Below are positions 46,968-59,018 of a stretch of DNA of 64,000 bases, in pieces. The DNA is from Elephas maximus indicus (Eukaryota > Chordata > Mammalia > Proboscidea > Elephantidae). The translations under genes and the position numbers were made by a program. The notes beneath the pieces are model-generated. The model was not told the DNA's origin, made no database searches, and saw only the letters and a program-made list of their open reading frames with translations. How positions within the stretch are numbered: the first letter of the stretch is position 1; each line of letters begins with the position of its first letter. The stretch spans positions 54,154,635-54,218,634 of the forward strand of contig NC_064827.1 of assembly GCF_024166365.1 (NCBI RefSeq), given 5' to 3'.

Positions 46968-47906
46968 TTATTTGCAACTGGGAATAAAGAAAGCACACTT
47001 TTTTACAGCCATTTTTACCTCCTTGTTCCGTAGACTATAGATGATAGGATTCAACATGGGGGTTAATCCAGCATATACCAAAGCCATAAATTTATCTATT
47101 TCCTGTGACTCTACAGCTGAAGGCTTAAGGTACATGGAGAGAGCTGTGCCATAGAACAAAACTACCACAGTCAGGTGGGCTGCACATGTTGAAAAGGCTT
47201 TGCTTCGTCCATGCACAGAGCTGATTCTCAGAATGTTGGAGAGGATGAAGGCATACGAGATACAAATAAGGAGCATTGGCATGGGAAGAAGTAGTATGCT
47301 GATCACCAGCATGATTAACTGTGCCATGGAGGTGTCCACATAAACCAGTTTCAAGACAGCCAGAATTTCACAAGTGAAATGATTGATGGTGTTATTACCA
47401 CAAAGAGACAACTGTAGCACAGACATTGTTTCCACCAGGGCGGTGAGGCAGCCCGTCACCCAGGAGCCAGCTGCAATGTGTGCACAAACCCTCCTGTTCA
47501 TGATGATGGGATATCTCAGGGGGTTGCAGATGGCTACATACCGGTCATACGCCATCATGGACAGGAGCACACACTCGGTGGAGCCCATGGCAAGAGAGAA
47601 GTACATCTGAGCAGCACATCCTGAGAATGAGATGCTGTTTTCCCCTGCAACGAAGTTTGCCACCATTGGAGTGAGAGCAGAAGAGGTGTACCAGATGTCC
47701 AGAAAGGAGAGGTTACTGAGGAAAAAGTACATGGGGGTGTGCAAGTGGGAGTCCAGGATGCTGACGGAGATCAGAATAATATTGCCCAGCAAGGTGATCA
47801 GGTATATCAGCAGGCACAGCACAAATATGAAGATCTCAACTTTGGGGTAGTGGGTAAATCCCAGAAAAATAAAATTTGAAATTATTGTACAGTTTGTCTT
47901 AACCAT
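46968..47906 (-). CDS. OR13F1: Olfactory receptor, OR13F1-like (copy B)
   Basis: Class II odorant receptor, uninterrupted, 312 codons. Predicted as a seven-transmembrane ciliary odorant receptor coupled to Golf. It keeps the sequon NCT at residue 5, [16 protein letters not shown] at 55-70, Cys97, the normal [16 protein letters not shown] at 118-133, KAFSTC at 236-241 and TPMLNPIIYSLRN at 282-294. At most positions where the two local copies differ this one has the residue I recall in human OR13F1 (LGF at 15-17, DIWY at 70-73, AMGSTE at 106-111, GRSKAF at 232-237). Two oddities: residue 189 is Tyr in LKLVYVD, where ORs have a conserved loop-2 Cys, and the C-terminus is seven residues shorter than in copy A (21 bases missing, frame kept). 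The start and upstream acceptor match copy A. Confidence 0.94.
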   Translation of the reverse strand: MVKTNCTIISNFIFLGFTHYPKVEIFIFVLCLLIYLITLLGNIILISVSILDSHLHTPMYFFLSNLSFLDIWYTSSALTPMVANFVAGENSISFSGCAAQMYFSLAMGSTECVLLSMMAYDRYVAICNPLRYPIIMNRRVCAHIAAGSWVTGCLTALVETMSVLQLSLCGNNTINHFTCEILAVLKLVYVDTSMAQLIMLVISILLLPMPMLLICISYAFILSNILRISSVHGRSKAFSTCAAHLTVVVLFYGTALSMYLKPSAVESQEIDKFMALVYAGLTPMLNPIIYSLRNKEVKMAVKKCAFFIPSCK

Positions 47907-47923
47907 TTTATTCCTTCATGCAC

Positions 47924-47943
47924 ATCTGTAATAGTGAGTAGAA
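47924..47943 (-). other. Candidate 3' splice acceptor before the OR13F1-like start (copy B)
   Basis: 'tttctactcactattacag' on the minus strand, one base different from copy A, 19 bases before the ATG, followed by the same five-codon upstream frame (MCMKE). Confidence 0.5.
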
Positions 47944-49802
47944 ATATTCACTGTATATATTAAATAACATGAACTTAACCAATTTCCAAGGAAAAATTTT
48001 TAGTGGTACTTTAAAGCAGTCATTGTCCTGGCAGTATCACTAGCAACATCATATTAATTATTCATTCATTCAACATTTATAGAATATACTATAAGCCATT
48101 AACGATCTTATTACACAAAGTCTGCTCTCAAAAAAAACTCACAATCAAATAGGGGACACAATTAAGTAAATAAACAATAACCTTACCACAATAGAAGTGT
48201 GCCCCAGGGTGCTAGGCAAACAAGTGTCAGAACCCTAACTCTTTGTTGGGGATAGTTGCTCCACGATTGCTTCTGAGAATTGATCCAAAGATGCATTGGA
48301 CCTAATCACAGTAAGGATCAGGCATGCTGGGCAAGGAAGAATTTTTGTAAAAGTTACAAAGAGAGGATTTGCTTGTGATTCATAAAACTGAAACTTATTT
48401 TAATATGATAGATGTATGGCACACTTTGGAATTTCAGGAGATTAGACTAGGATAATAGGGAAAATCAAATCACTGTTACGCCAAATGATTTCTGTCCTCA
48501 AGAAGGCATTTTTTAATATGGAAATAATCTTGAATTCATTCTTTACTTAGAAAAGAAACCATGAAATTACTTGCAACATATCTCACAACTGACCATGTAT
48601 AGAGACATGTGTTTAAAACTCACTGCCATACAAGAGTTCAAATGGATTATCACACAAGGGCTGCGTGTTTTCATTGTCGCCAGCTTAACCAACCTCTTCT
48701 CCCAATTCTCCACACCACACACACTTTATGCTCTGAAATAGCAACCAACTTGTAGTTCCTCATATTCACCACGTTAACCCTGAAAAAAACTCAGCCTTTT
48801 TCATGCTCTATTAAATTTAAACCTCCAAACCATGGGTGACTGTGAAACATTTTGCTGATTATTTCCAGGGAGGCGAATATTAGACATTTCCAGAACTCAA
48901 AGTCCATTCTGACCAGCATACACCACTACTTTCACCAAGGGCTCCTCTACTGGCCCTTCCCCACACTGCACCCAGTTTTCTGGTTCTTGCTCTTGTTCCT
49001 CTGTTACCATCCTCTTTCTTGCCCCCTTTTTCAGAAACGAAACAAGGATACCTTTTCCTTTTCTCACACAGATGGGTCCTCACCCACTCCTTCATCCTTA
49101 CCTTATATCCTCACATCGAAGTCATTTTATCTATTTTCCCTTTCTCTAAAATGACTTCTGATTCCAGCTAAGATAAAGGTTTTCCAACACATTCCTTTTT
49201 TTCTTTTCTATAATGTCAGGGCCAAAATTAACTCAGAGAAATTCTAATCCACCATCTCATTTTAAACTTGAGCGATGCTTGGAGGAATTTAATGAACTGC
49301 GCCAGAGGTGAATGAAAAATCTGGAATATGAAAACAAACATCTGTCTCATATTCCATACTCCTTTCTCCAACTCAATATTTCTTCCTATCATCTAGTACT
49401 TCTTTTAAAAGTAAAAATCTTTCATCTGGTTTCCTGGTCTAGCTGACACCCATCAATGAATTTAGTAGACCTGAGAATACAGGAGGGGAAGGATAATGTC
49501 TGCTCCCATTTACCTGAGCACATATGATAAGCATCTTCCTTTTTGGTCAATTTATACTTCAATATTTAGAGTTAAAGTTGATCTTCAGCAGTATCTGTCT
49601 TGTAAATGAAGTGCAGCAGTAAAAGAATCTGACTTTTCAAATTATGATAACACTACATGGAAACTATGTTAAAATCAGTTGTGTGGATGCATTTTTATTC
49701 AATGATACCAATGGAAAGGGATATGGATGGTCTTGGTTTGCAAATGAATCAACCCAAATCTTGCCAGATTCCCAAAATCTCAACATACATACCAAAAAAA
49801 AA

Positions 49803-49988
49803 GCCAAACCTGCTGCCATCAAGCCCATTCCAATTCATAGAGCTCTGGTGGTGCAGTGGTTAAGAGCTTGGCTGCTAACCAAAAGGTTGACAGTTCAAAT
49901 CCACCAGCTGCTCCTTGGAAACATTATGGGGCAGTTATACTCTGTCCTATAGGGTCACTGTGAGTTGGAATTGACTCAAGGGCAACAT
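49803..49988 (+). mobile_element. AfroSINE with a short inverted SINE tail at its left (copy B only)
   Basis: 49803-49842 is a minus-strand 3'-end fragment ('ctgctgccatcaagcccatt'). It is followed at 49847 by a plus-strand SINE ('ctggtggtgcagtggttaag' to 'gagttggaattgactcaag'). The 'catacat' sequence repeats on the two sides. Copy A lacks both (about 9515). Confidence 0.85.
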
Positions 49989-51012
49989 ACATAGCTTCTA
50001 TTAATTTTTTTTTTAATTCTTAAGAGAAATCATATTGATTTTGTTCTGCCAAAATCACTACCCATGACATGACCCCCAAAAATTCTATAGGGTTATCCCT
50101 GGAACTAAGACTATTTATGTCTCCTGCTGCTAATAGGGACCTTTCAACTCCCTTAACAATTTGGTGTTGTGTTTCTGAAACACAAAGAAGTTAAGAAATT
50201 TTCCAGTTCTCCAGGGTATGATTATAAATTTTATTAATGAATTGGGAACCAAAAAAAAAAAAAAATAGATAAAAGTTTTAAATTGTTTCAAATCACTTGG
50301 GCCAGTAAAAGGCCTGCTTGAACAGTAGTTGTATAAGCAGAACTTGAAGGACACTGTCTGCCTATTCCATTTCTTTCGCAGACTGCCTTTGGATTACACA
50401 GCAAACCACAATTAAAAGAACTGTAGAAATGCCTTTCTACGTGGCCTGTTAGTTTGTAAAGTAACCTATTTATTCTCAGAAATCTGTTCAAATATCTCAG
50501 AGACCTAACTAAAAGAAGAGAAAACTTTCTTACTAAGCTCTTAAATGACCTCAATGGGAAGACAGCAAGCAGTGGCCATTCAAGTATTTTATTACCATCA
50601 AATGCCCCTTAAATAGACTAAGTGCCTAGCACAGTGTTTGTAATTTTAAGACCACATAATACTACACTTAATTGTTACCCTCAAGGAGACTTGAAAAACA
50701 CTTGCACAATTAGGTGTGCCCTCTCTCTTGCACCTCTGCTACTGTCATGAGAACTTGCACAGGCTAGGCAAATAGAGGGTGAAAGGCACCTGGCCAGAAC
50801 TGACTGGCCCCAGTTGCCTCAGCTGAGGTGATCTGAGGTCAGACAGCAGTCAGTCAATCTTCAAAAAAGAGAGTGGGTGGGTCCAGAAACAATCAACAGA
50901 GACAACTCATAGCCGATTTGGGATGCAAAATTAACACAGTTGAAATCACCTGGCTCCAGCCCAGATAAGCTATATCTCACAGACTATTAGTGAATGTTTA
51001 ATGTTGTGTGCA

Positions 51013-51370
51013 AGGTCCCTAGATGGCACAAAAGGTTTGCAATCTACTGCTAAAGTTTGCACAGTGGTTAAGAGCTCGGCTACTAAACAAAAGTTCAGTA
51101 GTTTGAATCCACCAGCTGCTCCTTGGAAACCCTATGCGACAGTTTTACTCTGCCCTATGGGGTCTCTATGAGTAAAAATCAACTTGACAGCAATGGGTTT
51201 TGGTTTGCTACAGGCTAGGAGCCCAAACCCACCCGAGCAGTACCTTGAAAGAAAAGGCCTGGTGATCTGCATCTGTTAAGATTACAGCCAAGAAAATCCT
51301 ATGGAGGAGTTCTACTCTAAGACATGGGGTACCATGACTCGGAATTGACTAGATGACAACTAACAACAAA
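51013..51370 (+). mobile_element. Older AfroSINE subfamily copy, split by a nested SINE
   Basis: Counterpart of 10523-10932: 'ggtccctagatggcacaaaa' head, 'ggcctggtgatctgcatct', 'cctatggaggagttctac' and the end 'gacaactaacaacaaaaac'. Confidence 0.85.
51061..51208 (+). mobile_element. AfroSINE nested in an older SINE (copy B only)
   Basis: 'acagtggttaagagctcgg' to 'gacagcaatgggttttg', flanked by 'gtttgc' at 51055-51060 and 51203-51208. Its insertion point in the host SINE differs from that of the nested SINE in copy A. Confidence 0.88.
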
Positions 51371-51559
51371 AACAAAAACAACAGCTGTAGCAACAGAGAT
51401 TTTATGGTGGTTATATAAAACTTATCCAGCAGTAGACACATTAATTGCTTACCCAACATTTTCTCACCTGGGCCTTTTCCCTTCTTGACAGAATTATAAT
51501 TTTATTCTACTATCTACCCCATTTTTACCCACCCGTTATCCTGATTAGTCCACGTCTCC

Positions 51560-52043
51560 TATCTTACTTTCTAGAAGCCTTGCATTTTACGTTCATATTG
51601 AGATCTATAATCTATCTGGAATTAGTTTTTTGTATATGGATGTTCTCACTAGTATTGGCATCCATATATTTTAGCATCTGTTTATCAATGTTTGCAATAT
51701 ACCTGCTGAAATATGTATTAGGATTGCATTGAACTTAAATATTAATTTCGGGAGAAGTGACACCTTTATATTGAATTTTCCAATCTATGAGTAAGATACC
51801 TTCTTCCATTTATTTAGGTCTTCTTTGATTTCTCTCAATAATGTTTTTTTTTTGTATCAATGTCTTGCACATATTTTATTAGATTTATTCATATGTATTT
51901 TTATATTTTGGATGCTATGGTAAATTGTTTATATTTTTAAGTTCCACTTGCTAATGCTGCATAATGATTTTTTCTAAGCTAAGTTTGTATCCAGGCATCT
52001 TGCTAAATTCATTTATTAGTTTCAATAGTGTGTAGATACTCTG
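51560..52043 (-). mobile_element. Old L1 remnant, antisense (copy B)
   Basis: Counterpart of 11080-11556, for example 'ctatctggaattagttttt', 'ttaggattgcattgaact' and 'ggcatcttgctaaattc'. Confidence 0.75.
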
Positions 52044-52251
52044 AGGTCCCTAGGTGGCACAGTTTTCATGCAACTACTAACCTAAAGGTTAGTGGTTCAA
52101 ATCTACCCAACAGCACCATGGAAGAAACTCTTAGCGATCTGCTTCTGTTAAGATTACAGTGAAGAAAACCTTATGGAGCAGTTCTACTCTGTAATTCATG
52201 GAGTTTGGTTGACATTAGTCAGAATCTACTCAATGGCAATGGGTTTGGTAG
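52044..52251 (+). mobile_element. AfroSINE shared by both duplication copies
   Basis: Counterpart of 11557-11753: 'ggtccctaggtggcacag' head, 'gatctgcttctgttaagat' core, 'gtcagaatctactcaatgg' tail. Flanking 'gtagat' repeats are visible. Confidence 0.85.
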
Positions 52252-52689
52252 ATCCTCTGGGTTTTCTATTGTCATTTGTGAATAATGACAGGTTTTAGTT
52301 TCCTTCTCTCTAAGCCTTATATTGTTTGTCTTTTCTAAACTTACAGTATTCTCTAAGGAGAACAGACTAGCAGAAGGCGTCAAGCACTAATATCCTATAA
52401 AATACTAGGCCTTTGCGTAGCATTAAGATAGAAGCAATATTCCTTTCATCACAGACCAAGTATTCAGGTCTCCAAAAGATATTCAACTCAACATGTATTC
52501 CCTTTGCCTAATAGTTCCTTAGCACTGTTCTAGGTACATAAGATACATTTGTGAACAAAACAAACATTCTTGCCCTCATAGAACTTACACTCTAGCCAGA
52601 AAGATTTAAAAAATGTGAAAAAAAAATAAATTAACAATATTGAACATTTGCTTCACAACAGAGGGTAGCTAATGGACCCACTTATGTAA

Positions 52690-54238
52690 TTTTTGGATGG
52701 CAATGAGGCAGATTTTGATAGGAATTGATACTAGATCAACGAGGGAATGATGCCATTTAAACAATATTAAGTCTTCCAACCCCTGAGCATGGTGTGTCTT
52801 TCCATTTATTTGGGTTTTCTTTAATTTCTTTCAAGGATATTTGATCATTTTCCATGTTCAAATCTTACACTTTTTTGTCAAATTTATTATTAAGTATTTT
52901 TATGCTTTCTGATGCTATTAATGAAATTGTTATCTTAAGTTCATATTTGGATTGTGCATATAAAAATTCTATTTGATAAGTCCTGTTTCCTGCAACCTTG
53001 CTGAACTAATGTACTAGTTTTAAAAGTTTAGTGAGTTACTTAGTATTTCCTATATACAAAATAATATCTTCTCCGAATAGAGGATTTCTGTACCCAGATC
53101 CATAAGATATATTGGTCTGTAATATTTATTTACCTTGTGATATCTTTGTCTGGTTTTTATATTAGGGTAATACTGGCCTCAGAGAATGCGTTGTGTTTGG
53201 AAGTGTTCTCTCCTCTTTTTTTTTGGAAGAGTTTTTGGAGGATTGTCATTTATTTTTAAATGTTTGATAGAATTCATCAGTGAAGGTATCTGGGCCTACA
53301 CTTTTCTTTGTGGGAGGCCTTTAAATTATTATCCAATCTCTGTACGTGTTATAGCTCTATTCAGATTTTTTACTTTTTCTTGAGTCAGCTTCAACAGTTT
53401 GTATTTTTCCAGGAATATTTTTCATCTTAAGGTACTGAATTTGTTGGCATACAGTTGTTCATAATATCTCTTTATTAATCCTTCTTTTCATTTTTATAGG
53501 GTCTGTAGTGTTGCTATGAGTCAAAATCAACTCAGCAGCAACAGGTAACAGGTACTGTCACCCTTCTTTTCATTTCTGATTTTAGCAATTTAAGTTTTCT
53601 CTTTTTTGCTTGCTCACTCTGCCTAAAGTTTTGCCAGTTTTGATGATCTTCACAAACAATAAATTTGTGGTTTCCTTGATTTTCACTATGTCTTTTCTAT
53701 CCTCTATTTCGTTTATTTCCCCTTTAATATTTCTTATTTTCTTCTTTCTCGAGTTCAGTTTGCTCTTCCCTCTCTCGTATCTTAAGGTGGAAGGTTAGGT
53801 AATTGATTTTATATCTTTCTTCTTTTTTAATGTAGATATTTATAAATTTCCTTCTAGAAACTGCTTTAATTGCATCTCATAAGACATATGTTGTGTTTCA
53901 TATTTGTTCAACTCAAAGTATTTTAAAATTTACATTCCATTGTGATTTTGCTTTTGATCCACTGATTATTAGCTATATGCAGTTGTAAATTTTTCAGATT
54001 TCCTTCTGCTAACAATTTCTAATTTAATTCCATTCTGACCGTAGAACACACATTGTATAATATCTATCATTTTAATCTTATTGAAGTTTGTTGCATGGCC
54101 TAGCATTTGGACTATCCTGGAGAATACTCCATGTGTAATTGCAAAGAATATATACTTTGTTGTCGTATGGTTGTGTGTTCTATAGATATCAAGTAGTTCT
54201 AGCTGGTGTGTAGTGTATTTTAAGTCTTCTATATTCTT
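52690..54238 (-). mobile_element. Old L1 ORF2 remnant, antisense (copy B)
   Basis: Counterpart of 12690-14212, interrupted at 53503-53552 by a short SINE tail and at its right end by the full-length L1. Confidence 0.8.
53503..53552 (+). mobile_element. Tail-only AfroSINE insertion (copy B only)
   Basis: 'gttgctatgagtcaaaatca' and 'actcagcagcaacagg' match the SINE 3' end only. Copy A near 13515 has no such block. Confidence 0.7.
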
Positions 54239-55236
54239 TTTTTTTTTTAATAATTTTTATTGAGCTTTAAGTGAACGTTTACAAATCAAGTCAGTCTGTC
54301 ACATATAAGCTTATATACAGCTTACTACTCTCCCCCTAATGAGTCAGCCCTTCCAGTCTCTCCTTTCGTGACAATTTTGCCAGTTTCTAACCCTCTCTAC
54401 CCTCCTATCTCCCCTCCAGACAGGAAATGCCAACACAGTCTCAAGTGTCCACCTGATACAAGTAGCTCACTCTTCATCAGCATCTCTCTCCAACCCATTG
54501 TCCAGTCCCTTCCATGTCTGATGAGTTGTCTTCGGGAATGGTTCCTGTCCTGGGCCAACAGAAGGTTTGGGGACCATGACTGCCAGGATTCCTCTAGTCT
54601 CAGTCAGACCATTAAGTCTGGTCTTTTCATGAGAATTTGGGGTCTGCATCCCACTGATCTCCTGCTCCCTCAAGGGTTCTCTGTTGTGCTCCCTGTCAGG
54701 GCAGTCATCGGTTGTGGCTGGGCACCATCTAGTTCTTCTGGTCTCAGGATGATGTAAGTCTCTGGTTCATGTGGCCTTTTCTGTCTCTTAGGCTCATAGT
54801 TGTCGTGTGACCTTGGTGTTCTTCATTCTCCTTTGATCCAGGTGGGTTGAGACCAATTGATGCATTTGTAGGCCGCTTGTTAGCATTTAAGATCCCAGAT
54901 GCCACATTTCAAAGTGGGATGCAGAATGTTTTCATAATAGTATTATTTTGCCAATTGACTTAGAAGTCCCCTTAAGCCATAGTCCCCAAACCCCGCCTTT
55001 GCTCCGCTGACCTTTGAAGCATTCAGTTTATCCCGGAAACTTCTTTGCTTTTGGTCCAGTCCATTGATCTGACCTTCCATGTATTGAGTATTGTCCTTCC
55101 CTTCACCTAAAGTAGTTCTTATCTACTAACTAATCAGTAAATAACGCTCTCCCACCCTCCCTCCCTCCCCCCCCCTTAACCACAGAAGTATGTGTTCTCA
55201 GTTTATACTATTTCTCCAGATCTTATAAGAGTGATC

Positions 55237-58200
55237 TTATACAATATTTGTCCTTTTGCCTCTGATAATGCCTTCCAGGTTCCTCCATGATAAGAAATGT
55301 TTCACAGATTCGTCACTGTTCTTTATCGATGCATAGTATTCCATTGTGTGAATATACCACAATTTATTTACCCATTCATCTGTTGATGGACACCTTGGTT
55401 GCTTGCAGCTTTTTGCTATTGTAAACAGAGCTGCAATAAACATGGGTGTGCATATATCTGTTTGTGTGAAGGCTCTTATTTCTCTAGGGTATATTCCGAG
55501 GAGTGGGATTTCTGGGTTGTATGGTAGTTCTATTTCTAACTGTTTAAGATAACGCCAGATAGATTTCCAAAGTGGTTGTACCATTTTACATTCCCACCAG
55601 CAGTGTATAAGAGTTCCATTCTCTCCGCAGCCCCTTCAACATTTATTATTTTGTGTTTTTTGGATTAATGCCAGCCTTGTTGGAGTGAGATGGAATCTCA
55701 TCGTAGTTTTAATTTGCGTTTCTCTAATGCCTAATGATCGAGAGCATTTTCTCATGTATCTGTTAGCTGCTTGAATATCTTCTTTAGTGAAGTGTGTGTT
55801 CATATCCTTTGCCCACTTCTTGATTGGGTTGTTTGTCTTTTTGTGGTTGAGTTTTAACAGAATCATATAGATTTTAGAGATCAGGCGCTGGTCGGAGATG
55901 TCATAGCTGAAAATTCTTTCCCAATCTGTAGGTGGTCTTTTTACTCTTCTGGTGAAGTCTGTAGATGAGCATAGGTGTTTGATTTTTAGGAGCTCCCAGT
56001 TATCTGGTTTCTCTTCGTCATTTTTGGTAATATTTTGTATTCTGTTTATGCCTTGAATTAGGGCTCCTAACATTGTCCCTATTTTTTCTTCCATGATCTT
56101 TATCGTTTTAGTCTTTATGTTTAGGTCTTTGATCCACTTGGAGTTAGTTTTTGTGCATGGTGTGAGGTATGGGTCCTGTTTCATTTTTTTGCAAATGGAT
56201 ATCCAGTTACGCCAGCACCATTTGTTAAAAAGACTATCTTTTCCCCAATTAACTGACACTGGGCCTTTGTCAAATATCAGCTGCTCATATGTGAATGGAT
56301 TTACATCTGGATTCTCAATTCTGTTCCATTGGTCTATGTGCCTGTTGTTGTACCAGTACCAGGCTGTTTTGACTACTGTGGCTGTATAATAGGTTCTAAA
56401 ATCAGGTAGAGTGAGGCCTCCCACTTTCTTCTTCTTTTTCGGTAATGCTTTACTTATCGGAGGCTTCTTTCCCTTCCATATGAAGTTGCTGATTTGTTTC
56501 TCCATCACATTAAAAAATATCATTGGAATTTGGATCAGAAGTGCATTGTATGTATAGATGGCTTTTGGTAGAATAGACATTTTTACTATATTAAGTCTTC
56601 CTATCCATGAGCAAGGTATGTTTTTCCACTTAAGTAGGTCCTTTTTAGTTTCTTGCAGTAGTACTTTGTAGTTTTCTTTGTATAGGTCTTTTATATCTTT
56701 GGTAAGATTTATTCCTAAGTATTTTATCTTCTTGGGGACGACTGTGAATGGTACGGATTTGGTGATTTCCTCTTCGATGTTCTTTTTGTTGATGTAGAGG
56801 AATCCAAGTGATTTTTGTATGTTTATCTTATAACCTGAGACTCTGCCACACTTCTATTAGTTTCAGTAGTTTTCTGGAGGATTCCTTAAGGTTTTCTGTG
56901 TATAAGATCATGTCATCTGCAAATAGAGATAATTTGACTTCCTCCTTGCCAATCTGGATGCCCTTTATTTCTTTGTCTAGCCTAATTGCCCTGGTTAGGA
57001 CCTCTAGCACAATGTTGAATAAGAGCAGTGATAAAGGGCATCCTTGTCTGGTTCCCGTTCTCAAGGGAAATGCTTTCGGGCTCTCTCCATTTAGAGTGAT
57101 GTTGGCTGTTGGCATTGCATAGATGCCCTTTATTATGTTGAGGAATTTTCTTTCAATTCCTATTTTGCTGAGAGTTTTTATCATGAATGGGTGTTGGACG
57201 TTCTCAAATGCCTTTTCTGCATCAATTGATAAGATCATGTGGTTTTTGTCTTTTGTTTTATTTATATGGTAGATTACATTACTGGTTTTTCTAATATTAA
57301 ACCAGCCTTGCATACCTGGTATAAATCCCACTTGGTCGTGGTGGATTATTTTTTTGATATATTGTTGAATTCTGTTGGCTAGAATTTTGTTGAGGATTTT
57401 TGCATCTATGTTCATGAGGGATATAGGTCTGTAATTTTCTTTTTTTTGTGATGTCTTTACCTGGTTTTGGTATCAGGGATATGGTGGCTTCATAGAATGA
57501 GTTAGGTAGTATTCCGTCATTTTCTATGCTTTGAAATACCTTTAGTAGTAGTGGTGTTAACTCTTCTCTAAAAGTGTGGTAGAACTCTGCAGTAAAGCTG
57601 TCCGGGCCAGGGCTTTTTTTTTGTTGGGAGTTTTTTGATTACCGTTTCAATCTCTTTTTTTGTTATGGGTCTATTTAGTTGTTCTACTTCTGATTGTGTT
57701 AGTTTAGGTAGGTAGTGTTTTTCTAGGAATTCATCCATTTCTTCAAGGTTTGCAAATTTGTTAAGAGTACAATTTTTTGTCATAATCTGATATGATTCTT
57801 TTCATTTCAGTTGGGTCTGTTGTGATGTGGCCCATCTCGTTTCTTATTTGGGTTATTTGTTTCCTTTCCTGTATTTCTTTAATCAGTCTAGCCAATGGTT
57901 TATCAATTTTGTTAATTTTTTCAAAGAACCAGCTTTTGGCTTTGTTAATTCTTTCAATTGTTTTTCTGTTCTCTAATTCATTTAGTTCAGCTCTTATTTT
58001 TATTGTTTGTTTTCTTCTGGTGCCTGATGGATTCTTTTGTTGCTCACTTTCTATTTGTTCAAGTTGTAGGGACAGTTCTCTGATTTTGGCTCTTTCTTCT
58101 TTTTGTATGTGTGCATTTATTGATATAAATTAACCTCTGAGCACTGCTTTTGCTGTATCCCAGAGGTTTTGATAGGAAGTGTTTTCATTTTCGTTGCATT

Positions 58201-59018
58201 CTATGAATTTCTTTATTCCCTCCTTAATGTCTTCTATAACCCAGTCTTTTTTCAGCAGGGTATTGTTCAGTTTCCAAGTATTTGATTTCCTTTCCCTAAT
58301 TTTTCAGTTATTGATTTCCACTTTAATGGCCTTATGATCTGAGAAGATGCTTTGTAATATTTTGATGTTTTGGATTCTGCAAAGGTTTGTTTTATGACCT
58401 AATGTGTGGCCTATTCTGGAGAATATTCCATGTGCGCTAGAAAAAAAAGTATACTTTCCAGCAGTTGGGTGGAGTGTTCTGTATAAGTCAATAAGGTCAA
58501 GTTGCTTGATTGTAGCAATTAGGTCTTCCGTGTCTCTATTGAGCTTCTTACTGGATGTCCTGTCCTCGGAAAGTGGTGTGTTGAAGTCTCCTTCTATAAT
58601 TGTGGAGGTGTCTATCTCACTTTTCAGTTCTGTTAAAGTTTGTTTTATGTATCTTGCAGCCCTGTCATCGGGTGCATAAATATTTAATATGGTTATATCT
58701 TCCTGGTCAATTGTCCCTTTTATCATTATATAGTGTCATTCTTTATCCTTTGTGGTAGATTTAACTTTAAAGTCTATTTTGTCAAAAATTAATATTGCTA
58801 CTCCTGCTCTTTTTTGCTTATTGTTTGCTTGATATATTTTTTTCCATCCTTTGAGTTTTAGTTTGTTTGTGTCTCTAGGTCTAAGGTGTGTCTCTTGTAG
58901 GCAGCATATAGATGGATCGTGTTTCTTTATCCAGTCTGAGACTCTGTCTCTTTATTAGTGCATTTAGTCCATTTACATTCAGTGTAATTATAGATAAGTA
59001 TGTGTTTAGTGCTGTCAT
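55237..59018 (-). pseudogene. L1 ORF2 (endonuclease-reverse transcriptase), decayed
   Basis: About 1260 codons, full family length, starting MTALNTYLSIITLNVNGLNA at 59018. Endonuclease blocks: ILNIYAPDDRAARYIKQTL and EGDFNTPLSEDR (58304-58726) with SDHKAIKVEIN. Reverse transcriptase blocks: [32 protein letters not shown] and the catalytic [11 protein letters not shown] (56828-57415). The C-terminal region is open for 314 codons (55636-56580) and ends with ...RCPSTDEWVNKLWYIHTMEY. Roughly ten stops or frame changes separate these blocks. It acts in target-primed reverse transcription when intact. Confidence 0.9.

Larger units (their letters stand above)
43059..54238. repeat. Segmental duplication, copy B (OR13F1-like unit)
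   Basis: Parallels 5557-14212: 43059-43650 matches 5557-6165, then after the L1 insertion 46798-54238 matches 6190-14212. Copy-B-only insertions: L1 at 43651-46797 with a SINE inside it, SINEs at 49803-49988, 51061-51208 and 53503-53552, and the full-length L1 at 54239. About 20 bases of the unit continue after that L1 (62078-62097). Confidence 0.9.

Noticed and set aside
54368-54757. A 129-codon plus-strand frame
   Set aside because: Antisense to the L1 3' UTR; no protein family recognised, and the element is a retroinsertion.
55636-56580. A 314-codon open frame, as long as an OR gene
   Set aside because: It is the C-terminal region of L1 ORF2 in the full-length element. The sequence repeats at 39409-40513.
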